Shown here piece after piece: positions 8,260 through 16,664 of a DNA stretch of 64,000 nucleotides. Positions within the stretch are counted from its first letter, which is position 1. Each line of letters opens with the position of its first letter. The position numbers and the translations under genes are program-made. The notes under the pieces were generated by a model. It saw only the letters and a list, made by a program, of their open reading frames with translations. It had not been told where the DNA came from and did not search any database. The stretch is from an uncultured Oscillospiraceae bacterium (GTDB taxonomy: Bacteria > Bacillota > Clostridia > Oscillospirales > Ruminococcaceae): contig UQDG01000005.1 of the NCBI GenBank assembly GCA_900539695.1, positions 1 to 64,000 on the forward strand, written 5' to 3'.

Positions 8260-9429
8260 ATGGATTTTACTCTGTCTAAGCAGCAGCAAATGGTCCAGAA
8301 GATGTACAAGGAGTTTGCTGAAAACGAAGTCAAGCCCCTCGCCAAAAAGGTCGACGCTGAGGAATATTTCCCCAAGGAAACCGTCGAAAAAATGGCAAAG
8401 CTGGGCATGATGGGCATCTACTTCCCCAAAGAGGTCGGCGGTGCAGGCGGCGATGTGCTGTCCTACGTTATGGCCGTTGAGGAAATGTCCAAGGTCTGCG
8501 GCACCACCGGTGTTATCCTGTCTGCCCATACCTCTCTGTGCGCCGCTCCCATTTACGAGAACGGCACTCCCGCCCAGAAGGAAAAGTATCTGCCCAAGCT
8601 GTGCAGCGGCGAGTGGATCGGCGCTTTCGGTCTGACCGAGCCCGGCGCCGGCACCGACGCCCAGGGTCAGCAGACCTTCGCCGTTGACGAGGGCGACCAC
8701 TGGAAGCTGAACGGCTCCAAGATCTTCATCACCAACGCCGGCTTTGCTGATGTGTTCATCATCATTGCTGTTACCGGTTTTGTCACCGACAAGCGCGGCC
8801 GCAAGCAGAAGGAGATTAGCGCCTTCATCGTAGAGCGCACCGATCCCGGCTTCAAGGTCGGCAAGCCCGAGGACAAGATGGGCATCCGTGGTTCCTCCAC
8901 CTGCGAGCTGATCATGGAAGACTGCATCATCCCGAAGGATCGTCTGCTCGGCGTCAAGGGCAAGGGCTTCCAGCTGGCCATGGCTACGCTGGACGGCGGC
9001 CGTATCGGCATCGCTGCCCAGGCTCTGGGTATTGCCGAGGGCGCCATCGACGAGACCGTTGCCTACGTCAAAGAGCGTAAGCAGTTCGGCCGCTCCATCG
9101 CCCAGTTCCAGAACACCCAGTTCGAGCTGGCCGAGATGAAGGCCCGCGTTGATGCTGCCAAGTATCTGGTTTATAAGGCTGGCCTGAAAAAGCAGCAGGC
9201 CATGAACGGCGCCAAGGTCCGCTACAGTGTCGAGGCTGCCGAGGCGAAGCTGATCGCCGCCCGTACCGCCAGCGACGTGACCCGCCGCTGCCTGCAGCTG
9301 TTCGGCGGTTACGGCTACACCCGTGATTACCCCATCGAGCGTATGATGCGTGATGCCAAGATCACTGAGATCTATGAGGGCACCAGCGAAGTTCAGATGA
9401 TGGTCATTTCCGGCGCGCTGCTGAAGTAA
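8260..9429 (+). CDS. bcd: Butyryl-CoA dehydrogenase
   Basis: The 389-residue flavoprotein reduces crotonyl-CoA to butyryl-CoA. With EtfAB, enzymes of this kind perform electron-bifurcating reduction coupled to ferredoxin. Acyl-CoA dehydrogenase signatures are 'GAFGLTEPGAGTDAQG' in the middle domain and 'QLFGGYGYTRDYPIERMMRD' near the end. The catalytic Glu is E373 in 'YEGTSEVQ'. I start at ATG 8260, with GGAGG eight bases upstream; the in-frame ATG at 8245 overlaps that ribosome binding site. The next gene etfB begins 14 bases after the stop. Confidence 0.95.
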   Translation: MDFTLSKQQQMVQKMYKEFAENEVKPLAKKVDAEEYFPKETVEKMAKLGMMGIYFPKEVGGAGGDVLSYVMAVEEMSKVCGTTGVILSAHTSLCAAPIYENGTPAQKEKYLPKLCSGEWIGAFGLTEPGAGTDAQGQQTFAVDEGDHWKLNGSKIFITNAGFADVFIIIAVTGFVTDKRGRKQKEISAFIVERTDPGFKVGKPEDKMGIRGSSTCELIMEDCIIPKDRLLGVKGKGFQLAMATLDGGRIGIAAQALGIAEGAIDETVAYVKERKQFGRSIAQFQNTQFELAEMKARVDAAKYLVYKAGLKKQQAMNGAKVRYSVEAAEAKLIAARTASDVTRRCLQLFGGYGYTRDYPIERMMRDAKITEIYEGTSEVQMMVISGALLK

Positions 9430-9443
9430 GGAGGCAAGACGTA

Positions 9444-10229
9444 ATGAAAGCAATCGTTTGTGTCAAACAGGTTCCCGATACGCAGGGCAAGGTTGCCGTC
9501 AAGGCTGACGGCACGATGGACCGTGCCGCTATGGCCACCATCACCAACCCTGATGACCTCAACGCTGTTGAGGCTGCCCTGCAGCTGAAAGATGAGACCG
9601 GCTGCGAAGTCGTCGTCGTTACCATGGGTCCGCCGCCGGCAGAAGGCATGCTGCGCGAGCTGATGGCCCGCGGCGCTGACCGCGGCGTCCTGGTTTCTGG
9701 CCGCGAGTTCGGCGGCTCCGATACCTTCGCTACCTCCCAGATCCTGGCTGCTGCCGTCAATAAGATCGGCGTCGGCCCTGAGGACATCGTTTTCTGCGGC
9801 CGTCAGGCCATCGACGGTGACACTGCCCAGGTTGGCCCCCAGATCGCTGAGAAGCTGCACCTGCCCCAGGTCACCTATGTCACCGACATCCGGAAGGACG
9901 GCAACTCCCTGACCGTGAAACGTCAGCTGGAGGATGGCTACATGGAGCTGAAGGTTCAGACTCCCTGCCTGCTGACCTGCATCAAAGAGCTGAACACCCC
10001 CCGCTATATGAGCGTGCCCGGCATCTTCGAGTGCTACGACAAGCCGCTGGAAGTGTTCGATTACAACGCACTGAAAGATGATCCGCTCATCGAGACCGAT
10101 ACCATCGGCCTGAAGGGCTCTCCGACGAACGTTTACAAGTCCTTTGCTCCTCCGGTCAAGGGCGCCGGCATGAAGGTCGAGGACGCTGCCCAGCTGGTTG
10201 GCATCCTGAACGACAAGCACCTGATTTGA
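9444..10229 (+). CDS. etfB: Electron transfer flavoprotein subunit beta
   Basis: A 261-residue EtfB that binds a flavin or AMP and pairs with EtfA to pass electrons to Bcd. It opens with 'MKAIVCVKQVPDTQGKV', carries 'DDLNAVEAALQLKDETG' and the signature 'GRQAIDGDTAQVGPQIAEKL' after mid-protein. AAGGAGG precedes the ATG. The length fits the bifurcating Etf group of butyrate producers. It lies between bcd and etfA with short spacers, consistent with complex assembly from one mRNA. Confidence 0.95.
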   Translation: MKAIVCVKQVPDTQGKVAVKADGTMDRAAMATITNPDDLNAVEAALQLKDETGCEVVVVTMGPPPAEGMLRELMARGADRGVLVSGREFGGSDTFATSQILAAAVNKIGVGPEDIVFCGRQAIDGDTAQVGPQIAEKLHLPQVTYVTDIRKDGNSLTVKRQLEDGYMELKVQTPCLLTCIKELNTPRYMSVPGIFECYDKPLEVFDYNALKDDPLIETDTIGLKGSPTNVYKSFAPPVKGAGMKVEDAAQLVGILNDKHLI

Positions 10230-10246
10230 GGAAGGAGAAACAAACA

Positions 10247-11347
10247 ATGGCTGAATTCAATGCAATGGACACCGCCGCATTCAAAGGCGTGTGGGTATTC
10301 TGCGAGCAGCGTGAAGGTCAGATCCAGACCATCAGCTACCAGCTGCTGAGCGAAGGCCGCAAGCTGGCCAACGACCTGGGCGTGGAGCTGTGCGGCGTTG
10401 TGATGGGCAGCGAGCTGAACGAGGACTATGTCAAGGCGCTGGGCGGCTACGGTGCTGACCGCGTTTACAACATCGACAGCCCCCTGCTGAAGGACTACAC
10501 CACCGATGGCTATGCCAAGGCTCTGTGCGATCTCATCATGGAGAAGAAGCCCGAGATCATGCTGATCGGCGCTACCAACCTGGGCCGTGACCTCGGCCCC
10601 CGCTGCGCAGCCCGCCTGCACACCGGCCTGACTGCTGACTGCACCCATCTGGATGTCGACGTTGAGAAGTACAAGAACTTCCTGCGCACTACCTCCAATA
10701 TCGATGTGGACAACACCAAGTTTGAGGAAAACACCAACCTGAAGATGACCCGCCCCGCTTTCGGCGGTCACCTGATGGCCACCATCATCTGCTCCCGCTT
10801 CCGCCCGCAGATGTCCACCGTGCGCCCCGGCGTTATGCAGACCCAGCCGTTTGACGAGGCCGGCGCTGCCAAGGTCGTGATCGAGAAGGTCACCCCCGCC
10901 CTGACCGCCGAGGACATCCATGTCGAGGTCCTGGACATCAAGAAGAGCGCCGAGAAACTGGTTGACCTGATCGGTGCTGACGTGGTCGTTTCTGTCGGCC
11001 GCGGCATCTCTGCTGACCCCGAGAAGGGCATCAAGCTGGCCGAGGAGCTGGCCGGTGTTCTGGGCGGCGTCGTGGGTGCCTCCCGCGCCGTCACCGATGA
11101 AGGCTGGCTGTCTGCTGACCATCAGGTCGGCCAGACCGGCAAGACCGTGCATCCCCGCATCTACGTTGCCCTGGGCATCTCCGGTGCTATCCAGCACGTG
11201 GCCGGCATGCAGGACTCCGAGACCATCATCGCCATCAACAAGAACGAGAACGCCCCCATCTTCGATGTCGCCTCCTACGGCATCGTCGGTGATCTGTACA
11301 AGGTCGTTCCCGAGCTGATCAAGGAGATCAAAGCTGCCAAGGCTTGA
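10247..11347 (+). CDS. etfA: Electron transfer flavoprotein subunit alpha
   Basis: The 366-residue alpha subunit carries the FAD domain in its C-terminal half. The segment '[14 protein letters not shown]' and the conserved '[12 protein letters not shown]', '[20 protein letters not shown]' and '[20 protein letters not shown]' are the EtfA FAD-binding signatures. GGAAGGAG precedes the ATG at 10247; an upstream in-frame ATG-like start at 10226 overlaps the etfB stop and lacks a site. It is the last gene of the butyryl-CoA operon and ends at a strong terminator. Confidence 0.95.
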   Translation: MAEFNAMDTAAFKGVWVFCEQREGQIQTISYQLLSEGRKLANDLGVELCGVVMGSELNEDYVKALGGYGADRVYNIDSPLLKDYTTDGYAKALCDLIMEKKPEIMLIGATNLGRDLGPRCAARLHTGLTADCTHLDVDVEKYKNFLRTTSNIDVDNTKFEENTNLKMTRPAFGGHLMATIICSRFRPQMSTVRPGVMQTQPFDEAGAAKVVIEKVTPALTAEDIHVEVLDIKKSAEKLVDLIGADVVVSVGRGISADPEKGIKLAEELAGVLGGVVGASRAVTDEGWLSADHQVGQTGKTVHPRIYVALGISGAIQHVAGMQDSETIIAINKNENAPIFDVASYGIVGDLYKVVPELIKEIKAAKA

Positions 11348-11366
11348 TTGAATCGTAAAGCGTAAT

Positions 11367-11402
11367 AAGGGCCGCACCCCGCATAAGGGTGCGGCCCTTT
11401 TT
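11367..11402 (+). terminator. Intrinsic terminator after etfA
   Basis: A 13-pair perfect stem (11367-11379 with 11387-11399) and a five-T tail to 11402. Confidence 0.9.
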
Positions 11403-11444
11403 GCATGCAAAATGCTTTTGCAACATACTTTTGTTAAAAAAATG

Positions 11445-11473
11445 TTTACAAATGCGCCATAAAGAGGTACAAT
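11445..11473 (+). promoter_or_regulatory. Promoter for the purine permease gene
   Basis: TTTACA (11445-11450), 17-base spacer and TACAAT (11468-11473). The remaining leader of about 60 bases is too short for a purine riboswitch and none was seen. Confidence 0.75.
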
Positions 11474-11542
11474 AAAAGCGTTGCGTTTTGCGGAAAATAT
11501 CGGCGCAGCAAGGATATATGATTTATAAATCGGAGGTACATC

Positions 11543-12910
11543 ATGGAAAAACTCTTCCACCTGAAAGAGAACCACACGGATGTCAAAACCGAAGTCATGG
11601 CCGGTATCACGACCTTTATGACGATGGCCTACATCCTGGCGGTCAACCCTAACATTCTGTCTGCGGCCGGTATGGATGCCGAAGCCGTGCTGATTGCCAC
11701 CTCGTTGGCAGCGTTTGTCGGCACCATGTGCATGGCGCTGATGGCCAACTACCCGTTCGCGCTGGCCCCCGGCATGGGCCTGAACGCCTACTTTGCCTAC
11801 ACCGTTGTGCTGACGATGGGCTACAGCTGGCAGATGGCCCTGCTGGCCGTCTTTGTGGAGGGCATCGTCTTTATCATCCTCTCCCTGACCAATGTGCGTG
11901 AGGCCATCTTCAACGCCATCCCCATGACGCTGAAATCCGCCGTCAGTGTCGGCATCGGCCTGTTTATCGCGTTCGTCGGCTTGCAGAACGCCAAGCTCAT
12001 CGTCAACAGCGATTCCACCCTGCTGACCTACCAGCACTTCAAGGGCGAGACCTTCCACAGCGTCGGCGTTGGTGCACTGCTGGCCCTGATCGGTGTGCTG
12101 ATCATCGCCGTCATGCTCATCAAGCAGGTCAAGGGCGCCATCCTGTACGGCATCCTGATCACCTGGGTGCTGGGCATCGTCTGCGAGCTGGCCGGTATCT
12201 ACATCCCTGATCCCGACGCCGGTATGTATTCGGTCATCCCCACCGCTTTTGTCAGCTTTGATTTCTCCTCTCTGGGCAAAACTTTCGGCCAGGTGTTCAA
12301 TCTGGACTTCTCTAATTTCAACATCGTCAACTTCATCGTTGTCATGTTCGCATTCCTCTTTGTTGACCTGTTCGACACGCTGGGCACCCTGATCGGTGTT
12401 GCCTCCAAGGCTGACATGCTGGACGAGGACGGCAAGCTGCCCCGCATCAAGGGTGCGCTGCTGGCCGATGCCGTCGCCACCAGCGTAGGCGCTGTGCTGG
12501 GCACTTCCACCACCACCACCTACGTCGAAAGCTCTTCCGGCGTTACCGTGGGCGGCCGCACCGGTCTGACCGCCACCACCACCGCGGTGCTGTTCCTGCT
12601 GGCCAGCATCTTCAGCCCGCTGTTCCTCACCATTCCGTCCTTCGCCACCGCCCCGGCGCTGATCGTCGTCGGCTTCTACATGATGGGCGCTGTCGCCAAG
12701 ATCAACTTTGACGACATGACCGATGCCATCCCGGCGTTCCTGACCATCCTGGTCATGCCGCTGGCCTACAGTATTTCTGAGGGTATTGCCATCGGCATTA
12801 TCTCCTGGACGCTGATCAACGTCCTGACCGGCAAAGCCAAGGAAAAGAAGATCACCCCGCTGATGTATGTGCTGACGGTGCTGTTTATCCTGAAGTATAT
12901 TTTCCTGTAA
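11543..12910 (+). CDS. NCS2 family purine (adenine/guanine/hypoxanthine) permease
   Basis: A 455-residue multi-pass membrane protein of the AzgA-like NCS2 branch, which imports purine bases by proton symport. The family signature is visible as 'VMAGITTFMTMAYILAVNP' at about residues 18-36, then 'NYPFALAPGMGLNAYFAYTV' and 'FLFVDLFDTLGTLIGVA'; 'VESSSGVTVGGRTGLTA' is the conserved substrate-site loop. GGAGG precedes the ATG. The gene is monocistronic, with its own promoter and a strong terminator. PbuG or PbuO type specificity cannot be told apart by eye. Confidence 0.88.
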   Translation: MEKLFHLKENHTDVKTEVMAGITTFMTMAYILAVNPNILSAAGMDAEAVLIATSLAAFVGTMCMALMANYPFALAPGMGLNAYFAYTVVLTMGYSWQMALLAVFVEGIVFIILSLTNVREAIFNAIPMTLKSAVSVGIGLFIAFVGLQNAKLIVNSDSTLLTYQHFKGETFHSVGVGALLALIGVLIIAVMLIKQVKGAILYGILITWVLGIVCELAGIYIPDPDAGMYSVIPTAFVSFDFSSLGKTFGQVFNLDFSNFNIVNFIVVMFAFLFVDLFDTLGTLIGVASKADMLDEDGKLPRIKGALLADAVATSVGAVLGTSTTTTYVESSSGVTVGGRTGLTATTTAVLFLLASIFSPLFLTIPSFATAPALIVVGFYMMGAVAKINFDDMTDAIPAFLTILVMPLAYSISEGIAIGIISWTLINVLTGKAKEKKITPLMYVLTVLFILKYIFL

Positions 12911-12919
12911 GCTAATAAA

Positions 12920-12960
12920 GCAAAAATCCGCAGCCCGTAAAAAGGCTGCGGATTTTTTGC
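12920..12960. terminator. Bidirectional intrinsic terminator
   Basis: Arms 12920-12935 and 12944-12960 form a 16-pair stem with A-rich and T-rich flanks within the stem, so it can end both the permease transcript and the convergent lipoprotein transcript. Confidence 0.88.
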
Positions 12961-13033
12961 ATTATACTAAAGGGGCGCCCTGCGTTTGGCAGCGCCTTAT
13001 CTATTTATAAGATGCCGCGTCCCAGCGTGAAGG

Positions 13034-13726
13034 TCAATCCGCCACCGCCGGGGCGGACAGCAGCTCCGGTGGTAACTCGCTCTCGTCCTCATTGACGAGG
13101 GAATCATCGACATCGAATGTCGCATTAAAGGCCTTTGCGGCAGCATCCGCCAACAGATCGACATCGACCAGTTCACTGTCTGCCATGACATACAGCAGCT
13201 TATCATCAAAGCTGACCACGCGGGCCTTATCTGCCTCCACGCAGACCCACTTGCGCATGCTGATGTTTTCCTCCATCGAATCGGCAATCTCGCGAGCATC
13301 GGCCTTGTCCCTGAGACGCAGCAGCACCAGGCTGTACGCCTGGCTGCCGGTCATCGGCTCGCTGATGACCGCCGCGTCCACCTTGCCCACATTGTTGGCG
13401 GTCAGCCCGGCCAGGTAGCCGTACCAGGTCTCGTCGGTCAGGTCGATGCCCGTTGTCTCCATGCCCATCAGCTCCACCGGCTGGATCTTATAGATCGCGT
13501 CCACCATATCGCTCAGCTCGGCGTCCGGTGCAGGCTGGGCATTTTCATCGATTTCGGGCTCGGGGTCAACACTAAACTCCGGGTCAATCTCCATGCCTTC
13601 CTCCGGGGTGGTGGCAGGTGCGTCCAGGTCCGGGGTGGGGGTGGGCGTTGCTTCGGTGGTCTTGTTGCCGCAGGCCGTCAGGGCCAGGGCGGCCAGCAGG
13701 GCCGCGGTCAGGGTCAGTTTTTTCAT
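13034..13726 (-). CDS. Secreted lipoprotein, possibly DUF4358-like
   Basis: The 230-residue protein begins with a signal peptide and lipobox 'LTAC' (Cys at about residue 19), followed by a Thr/Pro linker and an acidic stretch to about residue 70. The globular part contains 'PMTGSQAYSLVLLRLRD' and 'VVSFDDKLLYVMAD', a pattern of a small alpha/beta domain seen in DUF4358-type Firmicute lipoproteins; this family match is tentative. Its ATG overlaps the stop of the folate gene upstream by four bases (ATGA), so the two are translationally coupled. Role unknown; location should be the outer face of the membrane. Confidence 0.75.
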   Translation of the reverse strand: MKKLTLTAALLAALALTACGNKTTEATPTPTPDLDAPATTPEEGMEIDPEFSVDPEPEIDENAQPAPDAELSDMVDAIYKIQPVELMGMETTGIDLTDETWYGYLAGLTANNVGKVDAAVISEPMTGSQAYSLVLLRLRDKADAREIADSMEENISMRKWVCVEADKARVVSFDDKLLYVMADSELVDVDLLADAAAKAFNATFDVDDSLVNEDESELPPELLSAPAVAD

Positions 13727-14280
13727 AGAAGTATTCCTTTCTCGGTCAGTATTTCATGGGGAGAAAATCGGACGTCCCAGCCCTCGCAAGGCAGGTCGCC
13801 CAGCAGGGCGGCTGTGGGGCAAACCAGCAGCCGCTTGCCTTTATAATGTGCAAGGAAGCGGTCATAATACCCGCCGCCGCGCCCCAGCCGCACACCGTCC
13901 GGGCTGGTAGCCAGGCAGGGGATCAGCGCCAGCACGCCATCCCCCAAATGGGCGGTATCAAAGGCAGGCAGGGAAGCGGGCGCTTCCCAAATGCCATAGG
14001 CCCCCGGCTGCAACTGCGAAAGCGCTGTGATCTCCACCCAATCCATCTCGGTGCGGCTCAGCACCCGGGGCAGCAGCAGACGCTTGCTCTCGGCCAGCGC
14101 CTGCCGCAGGATGTCGGCGGTGTCCGGCTCGTCCGGCATGCTGGCAAAGGCCAGCACCGTGTCGGCGTGCTGCCAGGCGGGCAGGGCAAACAGCACCCCG
14201 GCCATTGCGTGCCCTACGGTATGCAGGTCCACGGCGGCGCGGCAGGCTTTGGCAAGCTTGCGGGCTTCGGTTTTGGTCAT
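13723..14280 (-). CDS. 5-formyltetrahydrofolate cyclo-ligase
   Basis: A 185-residue MTHFS family protein that converts 5-formyl-THF to 5,10-methenyl-THF using ATP. The signature 'RLGRGGGYYDRFL' lies near residue 132 and the N-terminal 'TKTEARKLAKACRAA' is the usual basic helix. 'FASMPDEPDT' matches the substrate segment (usually SLxxEPDT). AAAAGGAGG precedes the ATG. It is the first gene of a two-gene operon with the lipoprotein under the promoter at 14305-14334. Confidence 0.9.
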   Translation of the reverse strand: MTKTEARKLAKACRAAVDLHTVGHAMAGVLFALPAWQHADTVLAFASMPDEPDTADILRQALAESKRLLLPRVLSRTEMDWVEITALSQLQPGAYGIWEAPASLPAFDTAHLGDGVLALIPCLATSPDGVRLGRGGGYYDRFLAHYKGKRLLVCPTAALLGDLPCEGWDVRFSPHEILTEKGILL

Positions 14281-14304
14281 GGCTGTGGCCTCCTTTTTTC
14301 CATC

Positions 14305-14334
14305 ATTGTACCATATCCGCCCCTTACCCTACAA
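14305..14334 (-). promoter_or_regulatory. Promoter for the folate gene and lipoprotein
   Basis: On the minus strand TTGTAG (14334-14329), 18-base spacer and TACAAT (14310-14305). Confidence 0.65.
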
Positions 14335-14396
14335 GACGGCAAAACGCGCCCGATGTTACACCCTGCGCAAAATTTGTTTAAAATATGTCCGCCATC

Positions 14397-14425
14397 TTGC
14401 CCAGTGGGCCAAACAGGAGTATAAT
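14397..14425 (+). promoter_or_regulatory. Promoter for polysaccharide locus 1
   Basis: TTGCCC (14397-14402), 17-base spacer and a consensus TATAAT (14420-14425). The AT-rich leader that follows contains GTATAC/TATAC repeats before the rfbC ribosome binding site. Confidence 0.8.
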
Positions 14426-14498
14426 ATATACTGTATCGCTATGTGTATACTATACTGTAATTAAATAAAGTCAATTGTCGAAAAGGAGAATAAAGAAC

Positions 14499-15065
14499 AT
14501 GAGTAAGTTCAATTTTGTCAAGACTGATATCCCCGAGGTGCAGATCATCGAGCCGACCGTTTTTGGTGACGACCGCGGCTATTTTATGGAGACCTACCAG
14601 ATCGACGATTTCGCCGCCGCGGGCATCGATAAGCCCTTCGTGCAGGACAACCAGAGCCGCTCCACCAAGGGCGTGCTGCGCGGCCTGCATTTCCAGACCA
14701 AGCACACCCAGGGCAAGCTGGTGCGCGTGACCATGGGCGAGGTGTTCGACGTTGCCGTCGACTGCCGTCCCAACAGCAAGACCTTCGGCAAGTGGGTGGG
14801 CGTGACCCTTTCCGCCGAGAACAAGAAGATGCTCTGGATCCCTGAGGGCTTTGCCCACGGCTTCCTGGTGCTGTCTGATGTGGCCGAGTTCTGCTACAAG
14901 TGCACTGACGTCTACGATCCCACCGCCGAGGGCGGCATCCCCTACGACGACGCCACTGTCAACGTCCAGTGGCCGGACTGCGGCTGCGAGCACAAGACCA
15001 GCGCTAAGGACAAGGAGCACACACCCTTTGCTGACCAGAAGTTCGAGTATTTTGAGAAGTATTGA
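14499..15065 (+). CDS. rfbC: dTDP-4-dehydrorhamnose 3,5-epimerase
   Basis: A 188-residue RmlC-type cupin epimerase, third step of dTDP-L-rhamnose synthesis. 'DDRGYFMETY' (24-33), 'FVQDNQSRSTKGVLRGLHFQ' (47-66) with catalytic His H64, and 'WIPEGFAHGFLVLSD' are family hallmarks. ATG 14499 has AAAAGGAG upstream; a TTG eight codons earlier overlaps that site. No rfbA, rfbB or rfbD is in the window, so the other steps must be encoded elsewhere. It heads a run of exporter and glycosyltransferase genes, pointing to a rhamnose-containing surface glycan. Confidence 0.9.
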   Translation: MSKFNFVKTDIPEVQIIEPTVFGDDRGYFMETYQIDDFAAAGIDKPFVQDNQSRSTKGVLRGLHFQTKHTQGKLVRVTMGEVFDVAVDCRPNSKTFGKWVGVTLSAENKKMLWIPEGFAHGFLVLSDVAEFCYKCTDVYDPTAEGGIPYDDATVNVQWPDCGCEHKTSAKDKEHTPFADQKFEYFEKY

Positions 15066-15074
15066 GGATAAGCC

Positions 15075-15872
15075 GTGCAGAACCTGAAAAATAGCTTTGC
15101 GGGCTTTTGGAAGTACCGCTACCTGCTGCAAAACCTGATCACCCGCGACTTTAAGCTGAAATATCGCCGCAGTGTGCTGGGCGTGGCCTGGAGTGTGCTG
15201 AACCCCCTGCTGACCTGCCTGGTCATGTGGGCCGTGTTCGGTGCGCTGTTCAACCAGCGCGGCCAGGGCATCGAGGATTTCCCGCTGTTCCTTATCATCG
15301 GCCAGCTGATGTTCAACTTCTTCCGCGAGAGCACCGCCATGGCCATGGAAAGCGTACTGAAAAACGGCCCGCTGCTGCGCAAAGTGTACATTCCTAAGTA
15401 TATTTTCCCCTTGGAAAAGTGTTGCTTTGCGCTGGTCAACTTCTTCTTCAGCCTGGTGGCGCTGTTCATCGTGGCACTGCTGACCTGGTCCCACATTTCC
15501 GTCAATACCGTGCTGCTGGCAATCTATCCCATCGTCATGCTGTTTGCGTTCAGCCTGGGCGTGGGGCTGATCTTGTCCACCATGTACGTTTTTGTACGTG
15601 ACATCATGCATATTTGGGAAGTCTTCTGCACCCTGCTGGTCTACGGCAGCGCCATCTTCTACGACCCGCGCCAGATGGAAAGCTGGATGCAGTACGTTAT
15701 CAACCTCAACCCCATTTATTGGTACATCACCTCGGTGCGTTCCTGCGTGATGTGGGGCGAGGGGCTGACCCCCAACATGGTGCTGATCCCGTTCCTCTGC
15801 GCCGCCCTCAGCCTGGGCCTGGGCGTTTACGTCTTTAAAAAGAATCAGGACAAATTTGTCCTGTACATGTAA
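15075..15872 (+). CDS. ABC-2 type polysaccharide export permease (Wzm-like), locus 1
   Basis: A 265-residue integral membrane protein with about six hydrophobic segments. 'ITRDFKLKYRRSVLGVAWSV' near residues 22-41 is the cytoplasmic motif typical of Wzm/TagG permeases, and 'PLFLIIGQLMFNFFRES' and 'LNPIYWYITSVRS' are also family features. The start is GTG at 15075, with GAGG six bases upstream and just after the rfbC stop. It pairs with the ATPase that follows 13 bases later to flip or export undecaprenyl-linked glycan. Confidence 0.88.
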   Translation: MQNLKNSFAGFWKYRYLLQNLITRDFKLKYRRSVLGVAWSVLNPLLTCLVMWAVFGALFNQRGQGIEDFPLFLIIGQLMFNFFRESTAMAMESVLKNGPLLRKVYIPKYIFPLEKCCFALVNFFFSLVALFIVALLTWSHISVNTVLLAIYPIVMLFAFSLGVGLILSTMYVFVRDIMHIWEVFCTLLVYGSAIFYDPRQMESWMQYVINLNPIYWYITSVRSCVMWGEGLTPNMVLIPFLCAALSLGLGVYVFKKNQDKFVLYM

Positions 15873-15885
15873 GGGGGGCAGCGCT

Positions 15886-16662
15886 ATGGCAGAACAGAAA
15901 CCCATTATTTCTATCGACCATGTGTCGATGCGCTTCAACCTTGCCAAGGAAAAGCACGAGAGCCTGAAAGAATATTTTGTGGCGCTGCTGCACGGCGGCA
16001 TCCGCTTTGATGAGTTCTTCGCCCTGGATGATGTCAGCTTTGACATCATGCCCGGCGACTTTTACGGCCTGATCGGCCTGAACGGCAGCGGCAAATCCAC
16101 CTTGCTCAAGGTCATTTCCGGCGTGTACAAACCCAGCGCGGGCAAGGTCACCGTCAACGGCACCATTGCCCCCCTGATCGAACTGGGCGCGGGCTTTGAT
16201 ATGGACCTGACCGCGCGGGAAAACATCTATCTCAACGGTACGGTGCTGGGCTACACACCGAAGTATATCGATTCCAAGTTTAATGACATTGTAGAGTTCA
16301 GCGAACTGGAAGAATTTCTGGATGTTCCGCTGAAAAACTACTCCTCCGGCATGGTGGCCCGCCTGGCTTTTGCCGTGGCGACGATGACCAAACCGGACAT
16401 TCTGATTGCGGACGAAATTCTGTCGGTCGGCGACTTCCTTTTCCAGGAAAAGTGCGAGAAGCGCATGGCCGAGCTGCTTTCCGGTGGTACGACTGTGATT
16501 CTGGTCAGCCATTCCATCGATCAGATCGAACGCATGTGCAACAAGGTGGCCTGGTTGGACCATGGCCACCTGCGCCGCCTCGGCCCCACCGCCGAGATCA
16601 CGGCAGAGTACCGCAAATTCGAGAAAAAAGACGCCATGCCGGCAAAAATCACCGAGGAATAA
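15886..16662 (+). CDS. ABC transporter ATPase for polysaccharide export (Wzt-like), locus 1
   Basis: At 258 residues this is a short Wzt/TagH-type ATPase. Walker A 'GLNGSGKST' is at residues 64-72, the ABC signature region is 'LKNYSSGMVARLAFA' and Walker B 'ILIADEILSVGD' follows. It ends soon after the D-loop/H-loop region, so it lacks the C-terminal carbohydrate-binding domain of Wzt proteins that recognise capped glycans. ATG 15886 is chosen because GGGGGG is upstream. The following transferase starts two bases after its stop. Confidence 0.88.
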   Translation: MAEQKPIISIDHVSMRFNLAKEKHESLKEYFVALLHGGIRFDEFFALDDVSFDIMPGDFYGLIGLNGSGKSTLLKVISGVYKPSAGKVTVNGTIAPLIELGAGFDMDLTARENIYLNGTVLGYTPKYIDSKFNDIVEFSELEEFLDVPLKNYSSGMVARLAFAVATMTKPDILIADEILSVGDFLFQEKCEKRMAELLSGGTTVILVSHSIDQIERMCNKVAWLDHGHLRRLGPTAEITAEYRKFEKKDAMPAKITEE

Positions 16663-16664
16663 CG

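Noticed and set aside
11474-11542. Purine riboswitch before the permease
   Set aside because: The leader is short and lacks the conserved three-way-junction sequences.
10133-12058. Minus-strand frame of 641 codons across etfA and the permease
   Set aside because: Shadow of etfA and the purine permease, crossing a terminator and a promoter of the real strand.
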